Assembly: GCA_905216195.1 (NCBI GenBank)
Contig: CAJMSX010000048.1
Coordinates: 1 to 28,726 of the forward strand
Source: an uncultured bacterium
GTDB taxonomy: Bacteria > Bacteroidota > Bacteroidia > Bacteroidales > Marinifilaceae
Reading direction: 5' to 3'
Length of the DNA stretch: 28,726 bases
In this document: in pieces, positions 17,953-25,830 of the stretch
How positions within the stretch are numbered: the stretch's first letter is position 1
Layout: each line of letters opens with the position of its first letter
Notes under the pieces: model-generated
The model's input: only the letters and a program-made list of their open reading frames with translations
Told to the model about the DNA's origin: nothing
Databases searched by the model: none
Translations under genes and position numbers: made by a program

Positions 17953-18720
17953 ATGGAAAAAATTGTATCCCGAGGAATTATTGATTCCTATTTTACCAAG
18001 TTGAAAAACAATCTGGATCTTGATGTCGCTATCGTGGGCGGAGGTCCATCCGGTTTGGTTGCCGCTTACTATCTGGCAAAAGCGGGAAAGAAAGTCGCTT
18101 TGTTTGATCGGAAACTGGCCCCCGGCGGAGGAATGTGGGGAGGAGCTATGATGTTTAACGATATTATCGTACAGGAAGAAGCGATGCCGATCGTGCGGGA
18201 ATTGGGGGTATCCTTTCGGCCTTATGAGCAGGGAACGTACGTGATGGATTCCGTACATACCACTTCCGCTTTAATCTATCAGGCGACTCAAGCCGGAGCT
18301 ACGCTTTTCAACTGTTATACGGTGGAAGATGTGGTATTTAAAAATAACCGGGTAGCCGGGGTGGTGGTAAACTGGGCTCCGGTCCAACGGGAGGGAATGC
18401 ATGTAGATCCGCTCACCATTATGGCGAAAGCCGTGCTGGACGGTACCGGACACGATTGTGAAGTAACCCGTACGGTGGCCCGGAAAAACGATATCCGCTT
18501 GAACACTCCGACCGGAGGGGTCGTAGGTGAGCGCTCGCTTTCCGTAGAAGAAGGAGAACGTACGACGGTGGAGAATACCAAAGAGGTTTATCCGGGACTT
18601 TACGTGTCGGGTATGGCTGCGAATGGAGTGAGCGGAAGTTTCCGGATGGGTCCGATTTTCGGAGGAATGCTTTTGTCCGGGAAGAAAACGGCGGAATTGA
18701 TCATCCGTGCTTTGCAATAA
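17953..18720 (+). CDS. thi4: Thi4-type sulfide-dependent thiazole synthase
   Basis: This 255-residue enzyme makes the thiazole phosphate precursor of thiamin from NAD and glycine. The N-terminal dinucleotide-binding motif VAIVGGGPSG (25-34) is followed by GGGMWGGAMMFND, HTTSALIY and the C-terminal SGMAANGVSGSFRMGPIFGGML of the THI4 family. At the position of the yeast sulfur-donating cysteine (C205) it has H150 in GMHVDPLTI, as in archaeal Thi4 proteins, so it should use external sulfide with iron and act repeatedly instead of as a suicide enzyme, which fits an anaerobe. The frame is open to 17788 through the riboswitch, but the start is placed at 17953, just after the leader, where family homology begins. 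The TPP riboswitch upstream independently supports the thiamin role. Confidence 0.93.
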   Translation: MEKIVSRGIIDSYFTKLKNNLDLDVAIVGGGPSGLVAAYYLAKAGKKVALFDRKLAPGGGMWGGAMMFNDIIVQEEAMPIVRELGVSFRPYEQGTYVMDSVHTTSALIYQATQAGATLFNCYTVEDVVFKNNRVAGVVVNWAPVQREGMHVDPLTIMAKAVLDGTGHDCEVTRTVARKNDIRLNTPTGGVVGERSLSVEEGERTTVENTKEVYPGLYVSGMAANGVSGSFRMGPIFGGMLLSGKKTAELIIRALQ

Positions 18721-18761
18721 GGAGAGAGCGGTCCGCTTTTAGGTAAATAAAAAGAAGAGGG

Positions 18762-18795
18762 GGATGTGTCGTACTATTACGGCACATCCTTTTTT
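18762..18795 (+). terminator. Rho-independent terminator after thi4
   Basis: GGATGTGTCGTA (18762-18773) pairs with TACGGCACATCC (18778-18789) over 12 bp with one wobble and loop CTAT, followed by six T. It ends a monocistronic thi4 transcript. Confidence 0.9.
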
Positions 18796-18932
18796 AGAAG
18801 GCGGAGATTCCACTTTCCTCCGTATGCCGGTTTCCCCGCCCCGGGAAAATCAGGAAGCTGGATTTTAGGTATCTTCGGTGTCTGCTCAGCCGGTTTCGTG
18901 GAGAAGGGAAAACAAATTAAGAAGGGACTCGT

Positions 18933-18977
18933 ATGAAACTTGAGAAAAACTGTATGATTAAACTGAAGAAAAAATGA
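18933..18977 (+). CDS. Possible 14-residue leader ORF overlapping the gpmA start
   Basis: An ATG at 18933 opens a 14-codon frame encoding MKLEKNCMIKLKKK. Its TGA stop (18975-18977) overlaps the gpmA ATG (18974-18976) in an ATGA arrangement. Terminal codons are lysine-rich. Such overlap can couple translation, but with so short an ORF and no evident ribosome binding site it may be chance. Confidence 0.25.
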   Translation: MKLEKNCMIKLKKK

Positions 18978-19720
18978 AAAAGTTAGTTTTACTTCGTCAT
19001 GGCGAGAGTACCTGGAATAAAGAGAATCGTTTTACCGGTTGGACGGATGTGGATTTAACGGAACGGGGAGTGGAAGAAGCCGTAAAAGCAGGTGATTTAC
19101 TGAAAGAGAAAGGATTTGTTTTCGAGAAGGCTTACACTTCTTATTTAAAACGGGCGGTAAAGACCCTGAATGTGGTATTGGACCGGATGGATCTGGATTG
19201 GATTCCGGTGGAGAAGACCTGGAGGTTGAATGAAAAGCATTACGGGGCTTTACAGGGCTTAAATAAAAGTGAGACGGCTGAAAAATATGGGGAAGAACAG
19301 GTGCTGATCTGGCGCAGAAGTTATGACGTTGCTCCTCCTGCCCTGCGGGAAGACGATCCGCGTAATCCTCGTTTGGACGTACGTTATATGGGGATACAGG
19401 GGGATCATCTACCTCTTACTGAAGCGCTGAAAGATACGGTGGAACGGATATTACCTTATTGGAAAGAGGTAATTGCTCCGAATGTATCGCATTTCGGACA
19501 AATCTTGGTGGTAGCCCACGGAAACAGTTTAAGGGGAATCATCAAACACCTGAAAAATATTCCGGACGATGAAATCGTAAAACTGAATTTACCCACAGCT
19601 GTACCGTATGTATTGGAGTTTACCGATGAAATGCATTTGCAACAGGATTATTTTCTGGGAGATCCGGAGGAAATCCGCAAAATGATGGAGGCCGTAGCGA
19701 ACCAGGGTAAAAAAGGATAG
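18974..19720 (+). CDS. gpmA: 2,3-bisphosphoglycerate-dependent phosphoglycerate mutase
   Basis: This 248-residue cytosolic glycolytic enzyme interconverts 3- and 2-phosphoglycerate. The N-terminal LLRHGESTWN carries the phosphorylated histidine H9. FTGWTDVDLTERG, the EKHYGALQGLNK segment with its catalytic glutamate, and VVAHGNSLRGIIKHL with the second histidine H182 are all intact. Length matches E. coli GpmA (about 250). It has its own intergenic region after the thi4 terminator; a TATCTTCG at 18870-18877 is a one-mismatch -7 candidate. It is convergent with the aldolase gene. Confidence 0.97.
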   Translation: MKKLVLLRHGESTWNKENRFTGWTDVDLTERGVEEAVKAGDLLKEKGFVFEKAYTSYLKRAVKTLNVVLDRMDLDWIPVEKTWRLNEKHYGALQGLNKSETAEKYGEEQVLIWRRSYDVAPPALREDDPRNPRLDVRYMGIQGDHLPLTEALKDTVERILPYWKEVIAPNVSHFGQILVVAHGNSLRGIIKHLKNIPDDEIVKLNLPTAVPYVLEFTDEMHLQQDYFLGDPEEIRKMMEAVANQGKKG

Positions 19721-19744
19721 AAACGGGGATTTATCCGTAATTTT

Positions 19745-19808
19745 GAACGTAGCCGGAAATTCCGAAGAATCGCTTTTCGTCCGGCCCCCGGAGTTTCGGG
19801 CTACGTTC
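19745..19808. repeat. 64-nt inverted repeat in the gpmA/fbaB convergent gap
   Basis: GAACGTAGCC (19745-19754) and GGCTACGTTC (19799-19808) are perfect inverted repeats. The inner segments GAAATTCCG and CGGAGTTTC extend the pairing to about 19 bp with one mismatch and one wobble. It would fold in either transcript and could serve as a shared terminator or 3' end stabiliser. The flanking T-tract is short (TTTT after a gap), so it is not a canonical rho-independent site. Confidence 0.55.
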
Positions 19809-19818
19809 GGGAGATGTT

Positions 19819-20871
19819 TTAAGCCAGAGTTATGCTTTTATCCAGATACACATCCTGGATGGCGTTCAGTAAACGTACGCCTTCCTGCATAGGTTTTTGA
19901 AAAGCTTTTCTGCCGCTGATCAGTCCCATTCCGCCGGCTCTTTTGTTGATGACAGCCGTTATAACCGCTTCTTGTAAATCGGTTTCTCCATGTGCTTCTC
20001 CTCCGGAATTGATCAATCCGGCCCGCCCCAGGTAGCAATTCGCTACCTGATAACGGCAAAGATCGATCGGGTGGTCGGAAGTTAATTCCGAATACACCCG
20101 GGGATCGGTTTTGGAAAAATGCAGATGGGTGAAGCCGCCGTTGCTTTGGGGTAATTTTTGTTTAATGATATCGGCCTCCAGGGTAACTCCCAGGTGATTC
20201 GCCTGTCCGGTGAGATCGGCTGAAGCGTGGTAATCGTTTTCTTTGGTTCGGAAAGCCGGGTTGCGAAGATAACACCATAAAATGGTGGCCATTCCTTTTT
20301 GGTGTGCGTACTCGAAAACTTTGGATATTTCCCTAATTTGTCGCCTGCTTTCCGGAGAACCGAAATAGATCGTGGCTCCTATTGCGATAGCTCCCATATT
20401 CCAGGCTTCATCGACGCTTCCGAAAAGGATTTGATCGTAAGTGGTGGGATAACTGAGTAACTCGTTATGGTTGATTTTGACGATAAACGGTATTTTATGG
20501 GCATATCTGCGGGCCACGGACCCCAATACTCCGAAAGTGGAGGCGACGGCGTTACAGCCCCCCTCTATAGCCAGACGTACAATATTTTCGGGATCGAAGT
20601 AAAGGGGATTGGGTGCAAAAGAAGCTCCGGCGGAATGTTCAATGCCCTGATCGACCGGAAGGATGGAAAGATATCCGGTACCGGCTAGTCGTCCGTGATG
20701 GAAGAGGGTGCCCAGACTATTTAAAACCGGAATACTTCGGTCCGACAGGGCCCATACTTCGTCTATAAAATGAGGGGAAGGTGCGTGCAAGAGGCGTTGA
20801 TCGATCGTTTTACAGGAATGTCCTAAATAGTATTCCTGCTTATCGCCTAATAGTTCGGTAATTTTACTCAT
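19819..20871 (-). CDS. fbaB: Class I fructose-bisphosphate aldolase (FbaB/DhnA type)
   Basis: This 350-residue Schiff-base aldolase splits fructose 1,6-bisphosphate to triose phosphates in glycolysis and gluconeogenesis. LPVDQGIEHSAGASF (71-85), FIVKINHNELLS, VDEAWNMGAIAIGATIYFGS, ADIIKQKLP (233-241, containing the likely Schiff-base lysine) and GLISGRKAFQKP are all characteristic of the FbaB branch. The length is the same as the E. coli enzyme. The frame is open 50 codons further upstream to 21021, but that stretch has no family similarity, so the ATG at 20871 (MSKITELL) is chosen. It is convergent with gpmA and downstream of the SDR gene. No clear promoter is visible in the 214-nt gap upstream. 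Confidence 0.95.
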   Translation of the reverse strand: MSKITELLGDKQEYYLGHSCKTIDQRLLHAPSPHFIDEVWALSDRSIPVLNSLGTLFHHGRLAGTGYLSILPVDQGIEHSAGASFAPNPLYFDPENIVRLAIEGGCNAVASTFGVLGSVARRYAHKIPFIVKINHNELLSYPTTYDQILFGSVDEAWNMGAIAIGATIYFGSPESRRQIREISKVFEYAHQKGMATILWCYLRNPAFRTKENDYHASADLTGQANHLGVTLEADIIKQKLPQSNGGFTHLHFSKTDPRVYSELTSDHPIDLCRYQVANCYLGRAGLINSGGEAHGETDLQEAVITAVINKRAGGMGLISGRKAFQKPMQEGVRLLNAIQDVYLDKSITLA

Positions 20872-21085
20872 AAATTGTTTTTTAGAAGGATTTAACGATA
20901 AAGATGAAGTTACCGCTGTAAATTTTCCTGAAATCCGGGAAATAAGCGGTCCGGATTCCCTTCGCAGGCGGAATGTGCGGTTGTAGAGTTGTACGCAGGA
21001 AGAGAAGGAAGGTTTTTTCAAAAAGGAGGCTGAAGCAGAAAGGGGAGCGTATGGTTTGCGTTTTTTTTCCGGGAAGAGGAAACGT

Positions 21086-21850
21086 TTATTTTTTGAGAAA
21101 CGCGGCGGCCAGGGCGGTCCATACTTTGCGGCTGCAAAGTCGCAAAGAGAAAACCAAAAATCGGTTGGACCGTCCGTACACGGCTATCGGTTTTCGGCTC
21201 ATGAGGGCTGTATAACCGAATTCGGCAACTTTTTCCGGTTCGGCATGAGACAGATAACGCACCATGCCGGTATCCTGGCTGTGCGCCACTTCGTGAAATT
21301 TGGTATCAGTAACTCCGGGACAAAGTGCCGTGACGCTCACACCGGTATTTTTCATTTCATAATTTACAGCTTGGGAAAGGCTGAGAACAAAAGCTTTACT
21401 TGCACAATAGCCTGCCATATAGGGCCCCGGTTGGAAAGCTGCAAGGGAAGCTACGTTCAGGATATACCCTTTTCCCCGGCTTTTCATATCCGAAGCGAAA
21501 ATGCGGGTGAGAAAAGCGAGGGCGAGCATATTCAGGCGGAACATTTGTTCTAATTTTTCCCAGCTCGTCTCCAGGTAAGGAGCAGCTATCCCGAAACCGG
21601 CGTTATTGATGAGAATATCGGTTCGGATTTTTCGTTCCCGGAAATCTTCCTGCATTTGCCGGACATTTTCGGGCTCGCTCAAATCGCAGGAGTATATTTC
21701 TACCGGTACAGGTGAAAGTTCGGCTTTTATTTCTTCCAGGCGTTTTTCGTTGCGGGCTACCAGTATCAGGCGGTAACCTTTTGCGGCAAACAAGCGGGTA
21801 AAAGCCAGTCCTATTCCTTCGGTGGCGCCGGTAATGAGTACGTTTTCCAT
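21086..21850 (-). CDS. Short-chain dehydrogenase/reductase, NAD(P)-dependent
   Basis: This 254-residue classical SDR has cofactor loop TGATEGIG (7-14), NNAG (82-85), catalytic S135 (NVASLAAF) and YCASK with Y148 and K152. The CDLSEPENV segment after the third strand is typical of NADP/NAD-binding SDRs of the YqjQ/DltE-like group. The substrate is unknown; relatives include 3-ketoacyl and ketosteroid-like reductases, but specificity cannot be read here. The C-terminal ~25 residues (FLVFSLRLCSRKVWTALAAAFLKK) are hydrophobic and basic and may associate with the membrane. The start at 21850 (MENVLITG) is chosen over 21886 because the cofactor-binding strand begins directly there. A TAACTTTG -7 element lies 34 nt upstream. 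Confidence 0.9.
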   Translation of the reverse strand: MENVLITGATEGIGLAFTRLFAAKGYRLILVARNEKRLEEIKAELSPVPVEIYSCDLSEPENVRQMQEDFRERKIRTDILINNAGFGIAAPYLETSWEKLEQMFRLNMLALAFLTRIFASDMKSRGKGYILNVASLAAFQPGPYMAGYCASKAFVLSLSQAVNYEMKNTGVSVTALCPGVTDTKFHEVAHSQDTGMVRYLSHAEPEKVAEFGYTALMSRKPIAVYGRSNRFLVFSLRLCSRKVWTALAAAFLKK

Positions 21851-21883
21851 TTGGTTGGCAGGGGTTGCTGGTCGGTGTAGGAG

Positions 21884-21891
21884 CAAAGTTA
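21884..21891 (-). promoter_or_regulatory. -7 promoter element of the SDR gene
   Basis: On the minus strand this is TAACTTTG, a full match to TAnnTTTG, giving a leader of about 27 nt before the chosen ATG at 21850. No TTTG is found at -33; that position is occupied by a 13-bp tandem duplication (21909-21934). Confidence 0.55.
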
Positions 21892-21908
21892 AGTATTTTT
21901 CCGGAAGA

Positions 21909-21934
21909 GACGTTCTTCTTTGACGTTCTTCTTT
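21909..21934. repeat. 13-bp perfect tandem duplication upstream of the SDR promoter
   Basis: GACGTTCTTCTTT occurs twice head-to-tail (21909-21921, 21922-21934). It lies between the pgl stop and the SDR -7 element, at the -33 position, and could be a pair of operator half-sites or a slippage duplication. Confidence 0.6.
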
Positions 21935-21964
21935 ATCGAAAGCGTGAAAGAGAAAGGGAAAATT

Positions 21965-22687
21965 TTAAAAGTGTAATTTTTGGGCAGCCGCAGAGTCGAT
22001 AAAAAATTCGATGCGGTCGGCATTTTGGGCAATATACCCGGTAGGATATTCTTCTGCACCGGTATGAGCGTAGAGTATCCGGGCAAGCATTTCGGCTTTT
22101 TCCGCTCCCACGATCTGGTAGAGAGTCAGAGCGGCCCGCAGTATCGGTTGGCCGGTAATTGTAATCCGTCGCTGGACCGTATCCGGTTGAAAAGAAGGAG
22201 CATAAGGGTGGGGGAAGTTGAGCAGGTACTTTTGTTCCGGGAAAATCGAAGCCGTATGTCCGTCAGTTCCCATGCCCAGAATCAGCATATCGAAGCGGGG
22301 AAAACCGTCCTGATCGGGCAGATTCTTTTGGACCAGTTCGGAATAACGGCGGGCTTCGTATTCCGGATTCGCTTCTCCCATAATCCGGTGGATTTGTTCC
22401 CGGGGAAGTTGGATTTTGTCCAGAAAAAGCCGCTTGGCCATGCCGTAATTGCTGTTGCCGTCCGTGGGCGCTACGCAGCGTTCGTCTACCCAATAGAGAT
22501 GCACCCGTTGCCAGGGAAGGTTTCGGGAATAGATTCCGGCCCATAACCGGAAGAGGGCTTCGGAGGTGTGACCCCCGGATATGGCCAGGTTGAAAGTGTC
22601 CTGGCGTACGGTATTCAGTTGTTTTAGCAGTTGATGGGTAACGGCTCTTGCCGTTTCGGTTTCGGTATCGAAGGTGTGTATTTTCAT
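21965..22687 (-). CDS. pgl: 6-phosphogluconolactonase
   Basis: This 240-residue DevB/SOL-type lactonase hydrolyses 6-phosphogluconolactone, step two of the oxidative pentose phosphate pathway. FNLAISGGHTSEALFRL (32-48), WVDERCVAP (66-74), YGMAKRLFLD and LGMGTDGHTASIFP (137-150) are the family signatures, all intact. The ATG at 22687 (MKIHTF) is chosen because it overlaps the TGA of zwf in an ATGA arrangement, implying translational coupling. A start three codons earlier is possible. Confidence 0.95.
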   Translation of the reverse strand: MKIHTFDTETETARAVTHQLLKQLNTVRQDTFNLAISGGHTSEALFRLWAGIYSRNLPWQRVHLYWVDERCVAPTDGNSNYGMAKRLFLDKIQLPREQIHRIMGEANPEYEARRYSELVQKNLPDQDGFPRFDMLILGMGTDGHTASIFPEQKYLLNFPHPYAPSFQPDTVQRRITITGQPILRAALTLYQIVGAEKAEMLARILYAHTGAEEYPTGYIAQNADRIEFFIDSAAAQKLHF

Positions 22688-24207
22688 AGGTCGCAATAGA
22701 GGTTTGTACGGGTTAAATTCTTACAGGGATTGCTCCAGGAGCCGTCTTTCCGGATAATTTGATCGGCGGCTTTTGGTCCCCAACTTCCGGCCGGATATTC
22801 GTATAAGGGAATTTTAGAATCCCGGGCCCAAAGGTTGAGAATCGGGTCGAGAAAACGCCAACTGGCTTCTACGGCATCGCTGCGGGTGAAAAGGGTGGTT
22901 TCGCCTTGTATACAGTCTTCCAGTAAACGGGCGTAAGCATCTCCTGTAGGAACGCCGCCGAGGCTATCGTAAGTAAATTCGACCGGTACTTCTCCCATAT
23001 CGAAGCCCGAACCGGGTACTTTCATGCTGAGGGTAAATACTACTCCCTCGTTGGGATTGAGGCGGATAATCAGGCGGTTGGGTGAAGGACAATGGGCCAG
23101 GCTGCTGAACATGATGTGAGGAGTGGGTTTAAAGTGGATGACGATTTCCGAAACCAGGGTCGGCATTTGTTTTCCGGTACGTATGTAAAAAGGTACACCT
23201 TCCCAACGCCAGTTAGCGATATGGACTTGCATGGCCACATAGGTTTCGGTCCGGGAACGGGGATCTACTTTATCTTCCTGCCGGTAACCGGCCAGATGTC
23301 GTTTCCCATTTTCCGGGGCCGTATATTGTCCCCGAACGATTTGTTTCCGGATGTCCCGGGCGTTCAGCGGTTTTAAAGATTGGTACACCTTTACCACTTC
23401 GTTCCGGAAACTATCGGTATCGAAAGATGTGGGAGGTTCCATGGCACAAACAGCCAATACTTGTAACAAGTGGCTTTGCACCATATCCCGCAAGGCGCCC
23501 GTATGATCGTAAAATCCGCCCCTTTGTTCGATACCCATGTTTTCGACGGCGGTGATTTCGACATGATGGATGTAATTCCGGTTCCAGAGCGGTTCCAATA
23601 CCACATTGGCGAAGCGTAGCGCCAGGATATTTTGTACCGTTTCTTTCCCGAGGAAGTGGTCGATGCGGAAAATCTGGTTTTCTTCAAAAACGGATGTATA
23701 AATCCGATCCAGTTGCTGAGCCGACTTCAGATCGTGTCCGAAAGGTTTTTCAACGATGATTCGTTTAAACCCTTTTTTCTCTTTGGTCGGTTGGTGAAGA
23801 TCGACGCTTTGCAGGAGCAGGGGAATCGTTTCATACAATACGGGAGGTGTAGCCAGGTAGTAAAGGTAATTTCCCGGGTTGTGTATGGTTTCGTCCAGTT
23901 GGTCCAGGCGTTTTTTCAGTTCGGGGTAGTAATCGGCGATGGAAGGGTCCATCGTGCAGTAGTAGACGAACCGGAGAAACCGGTCTGTGCATTCGGAATC
24001 CAGTTCTTCCGGTTTGATGTATTTTTTCAGGGATTCTGAGATGTATTTCCGATAGCTTTCGTCGGTATATGGCGTACGTGCTGCTCCTAAAATGATAAAA
24101 CGGTCGGGCATTCTTTTCCTCTTGAACAACAGATAAAGGGAAGGCATTAGTTTCCGTTTGGTCAGGTCGCCCGAGCCGCCGAAAATGATCAGGATGAGGG
24201 TATTCAT
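22684..24207 (-). CDS. zwf: Glucose-6-phosphate 1-dehydrogenase
   Basis: This 507-residue enzyme oxidises glucose 6-phosphate to the lactone, yielding NADPH. The N-terminal cofactor motif FGGSGDLTKRKLMPSLY (9-25), IVEKPFGHDL (151-160) and the active-site RIDHFLGKE (181-189) with K188 are intact, as are GGFYDHTGALRDMVQSHLLQ and YIRTGKQMP. Length is normal. It lies 38 nt after gnd and overlaps pgl by 4 nt, so the three steps of the oxidative branch form one operon in the order gnd-zwf-pgl, the arrangement also known in Bacteroides. Confidence 0.98.
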   Translation of the reverse strand: MNTLILIIFGGSGDLTKRKLMPSLYLLFKRKRMPDRFIILGAARTPYTDESYRKYISESLKKYIKPEELDSECTDRFLRFVYYCTMDPSIADYYPELKKRLDQLDETIHNPGNYLYYLATPPVLYETIPLLLQSVDLHQPTKEKKGFKRIIVEKPFGHDLKSAQQLDRIYTSVFEENQIFRIDHFLGKETVQNILALRFANVVLEPLWNRNYIHHVEITAVENMGIEQRGGFYDHTGALRDMVQSHLLQVLAVCAMEPPTSFDTDSFRNEVVKVYQSLKPLNARDIRKQIVRGQYTAPENGKRHLAGYRQEDKVDPRSRTETYVAMQVHIANWRWEGVPFYIRTGKQMPTLVSEIVIHFKPTPHIMFSSLAHCPSPNRLIIRLNPNEGVVFTLSMKVPGSGFDMGEVPVEFTYDSLGGVPTGDAYARLLEDCIQGETTLFTRSDAVEASWRFLDPILNLWARDSKIPLYEYPAGSWGPKAADQIIRKDGSWSNPCKNLTRTNLYCDL

Positions 24208-24245
24208 GGTAAATAGAAGTTAAGGTTAAAAAACCGGATTCCGTT

Positions 24246-25706
24246 TTAAGCGTTGTATATACCGGAATGGGTGTCGTTTCCTTCTCCGTTCCAGTCTTCA
24301 TGAAAAAATTCACCTCTCGGCCGGTCGTTGCGTTCGAAGGTATGGGCTCCGAAGAAATCCCTTTGGGCCTGTATCAAATTGGCAGGTAACACCGAAGTCG
24401 TGAGGGAACAGAAGTAATGGAAAGCCGAGGAAAAGGCCGGGATAGCCGTGTTTTCGCGGGTTGCTTTCTGAATTAAGGATTTCCAGTTCGGTAAGGATTC
24501 GGTAATCTGTGTACGGAAATAGGGAGCCAACAGGAGATTTTCCAGAGCCGGATTGTCGGAAAAAACTTGGGCAATGGGGTCGAGCAGGGCAGCCCGTATA
24601 ATACATCCGGCTCTCCAGATTCGGGCAATGGCTTTTTGATCCAGTAGCCATCGATAATGCAGAGAGGCGCGTTGCATCAGTTCGAATCCCTGAGCATAGG
24701 TAATGATTTTGGAGGCGTAGAGGGAATCGTGAATTTCGGGTAGCATAATTCCCGGTTTATGGGTAAATACGGGAGCATCCGTTTCGTATTTCTGAGCGGC
24801 TTTCTGACGGAGTTCTTTCTGAGCGGACAGGTTTCGTTGAAAAACGGCGGTAGCGATCAGATTGAGGGGAACATCCAGTTCCATCGCATTTATAACCGAC
24901 CAGCGGCCTGTTCCTTTTTGTCCGGCCACGTCCAGAATCCGATCGATCAAAAATTCTTTGTTTTTGTCTTTGTAACGGAGAATTTCCGCTGTAATTTCAA
25001 TCAGATAGCTTTGAAGTTTGCCTTTATTCCATTCTTCGAACCAACTGGCGATACCGGGATTACCGGCATGAAGCATCCGTTTCATGACGAAATAGGCTTC
25101 AGCGATCAGTTCCATATCGGCGTATTCAATGCCGTTGTGCACCATTTTTACGAAATGTCCCGCCCCTCCTCTGCCTATCCATTCGCAGCAGGGTGTTCCG
25201 TCAGAGGCTTTAGCGGCAATGGCTTGTAACAGGGGTTTTACGGCGGGCCAGGCTTTCTCCGAACCTCCGGGCATAATGGACGCTCCGTGGAGTGCCCCTT
25301 CCTGGCCTCCGGAAATACCGGCTCCTATAAAATAAAAGCCTTGGGATTCCACTTCCCCTACCCGTTTTTCGGTATCCTGAAAATTGGAATTTCCGCCGTC
25401 GATCAGAATATCTCCGGGGGCCAGTAACGGAAGAAGTTGAGCAATCAATTCGTCTACGGGGCTTCCCGCTCTGACCATCATCAATATTTTGCGGGGCATG
25501 GAAAGGGATTCTACGAACTCCGTCAGGTCTTGGAAGCCCAGAAAGTTGCGGGTGGTGCCGTATTCCCGGATAAAATGATTTACTACATTTCTTTCAGGAT
25601 GAGGACGGTTATATACCGAAACACGGTATCCCTTACTTTCCAGATTGAGGGCCAGGCTTTCTCCCATGACAGCCAGTCCGATTAGGCCTATATCAGATTT
25701 TTCCAT
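24246..25706 (-). CDS. gnd: 6-phosphogluconate dehydrogenase, decarboxylating
   Basis: This 486-residue enzyme converts 6-phosphogluconate to ribulose 5-phosphate, CO2 and NADPH. The Rossmann motif GLAVMG (10-15), LMMVRAG, LIDGGNSNFQDTEKR, GAGISGGQEGALHGASIMPGG (128-148) and GAGHFVKMVHNGIEY with catalytic K187 and E194 are all present. The C-terminal helical domain ends in RPRGEFFHEDWNG. Length indicates the long, homodimeric E. coli-like form. The start at 25706 (MEKSDIGLIG) places the cofactor strand at the usual distance; the frame extends eight codons upstream. It is the first gene of the pentose phosphate operon; TAACTTTA at 25809-25816 (minus) is a one-mismatch -7 candidate. Confidence 0.98.
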   Translation of the reverse strand: MEKSDIGLIGLAVMGESLALNLESKGYRVSVYNRPHPERNVVNHFIREYGTTRNFLGFQDLTEFVESLSMPRKILMMVRAGSPVDELIAQLLPLLAPGDILIDGGNSNFQDTEKRVGEVESQGFYFIGAGISGGQEGALHGASIMPGGSEKAWPAVKPLLQAIAAKASDGTPCCEWIGRGGAGHFVKMVHNGIEYADMELIAEAYFVMKRMLHAGNPGIASWFEEWNKGKLQSYLIEITAEILRYKDKNKEFLIDRILDVAGQKGTGRWSVINAMELDVPLNLIATAVFQRNLSAQKELRQKAAQKYETDAPVFTHKPGIMLPEIHDSLYASKIITYAQGFELMQRASLHYRWLLDQKAIARIWRAGCIIRAALLDPIAQVFSDNPALENLLLAPYFRTQITESLPNWKSLIQKATRENTAIPAFSSAFHYFCSLTTSVLPANLIQAQRDFFGAHTFERNDRPRGEFFHEDWNGEGNDTHSGIYNA

Positions 25707-25716
25707 ACGTATATTT

Positions 25717-25774
25717 ATTGGGGGGACCAATCCGAACGTTCGCTTTGATACGGTTCCTTTTTATCCCCGATTGG
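25717..25774 (-). promoter_or_regulatory. Candidate structured leader upstream of gnd
   Basis: Just upstream of the gnd start, CCAAT (25727-25731) can pair either with ATTGG at 25717-25721 (5-nt loop) or, as CCAATC, with GATTGG at 25769-25774, enclosing the 10-bp palindrome CGAACGTTCG (25733-25742). The pairings exclude each other, which could allow regulation, but the helices are short. Confidence 0.3.
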
Positions 25775-25830
25775 AATGATAAACAGAGAATATACGCAGA
25801 AAGAAGGATAAAGTTAAGAAAGGGAAAATA

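Noticed and set aside
20872..21021. 50-codon upstream extension of the aldolase
   Set aside because: The internal ATG at 20871 gives exactly 350 residues with the usual FbaB start; the extension is basic, low-complexity and unlike the family.
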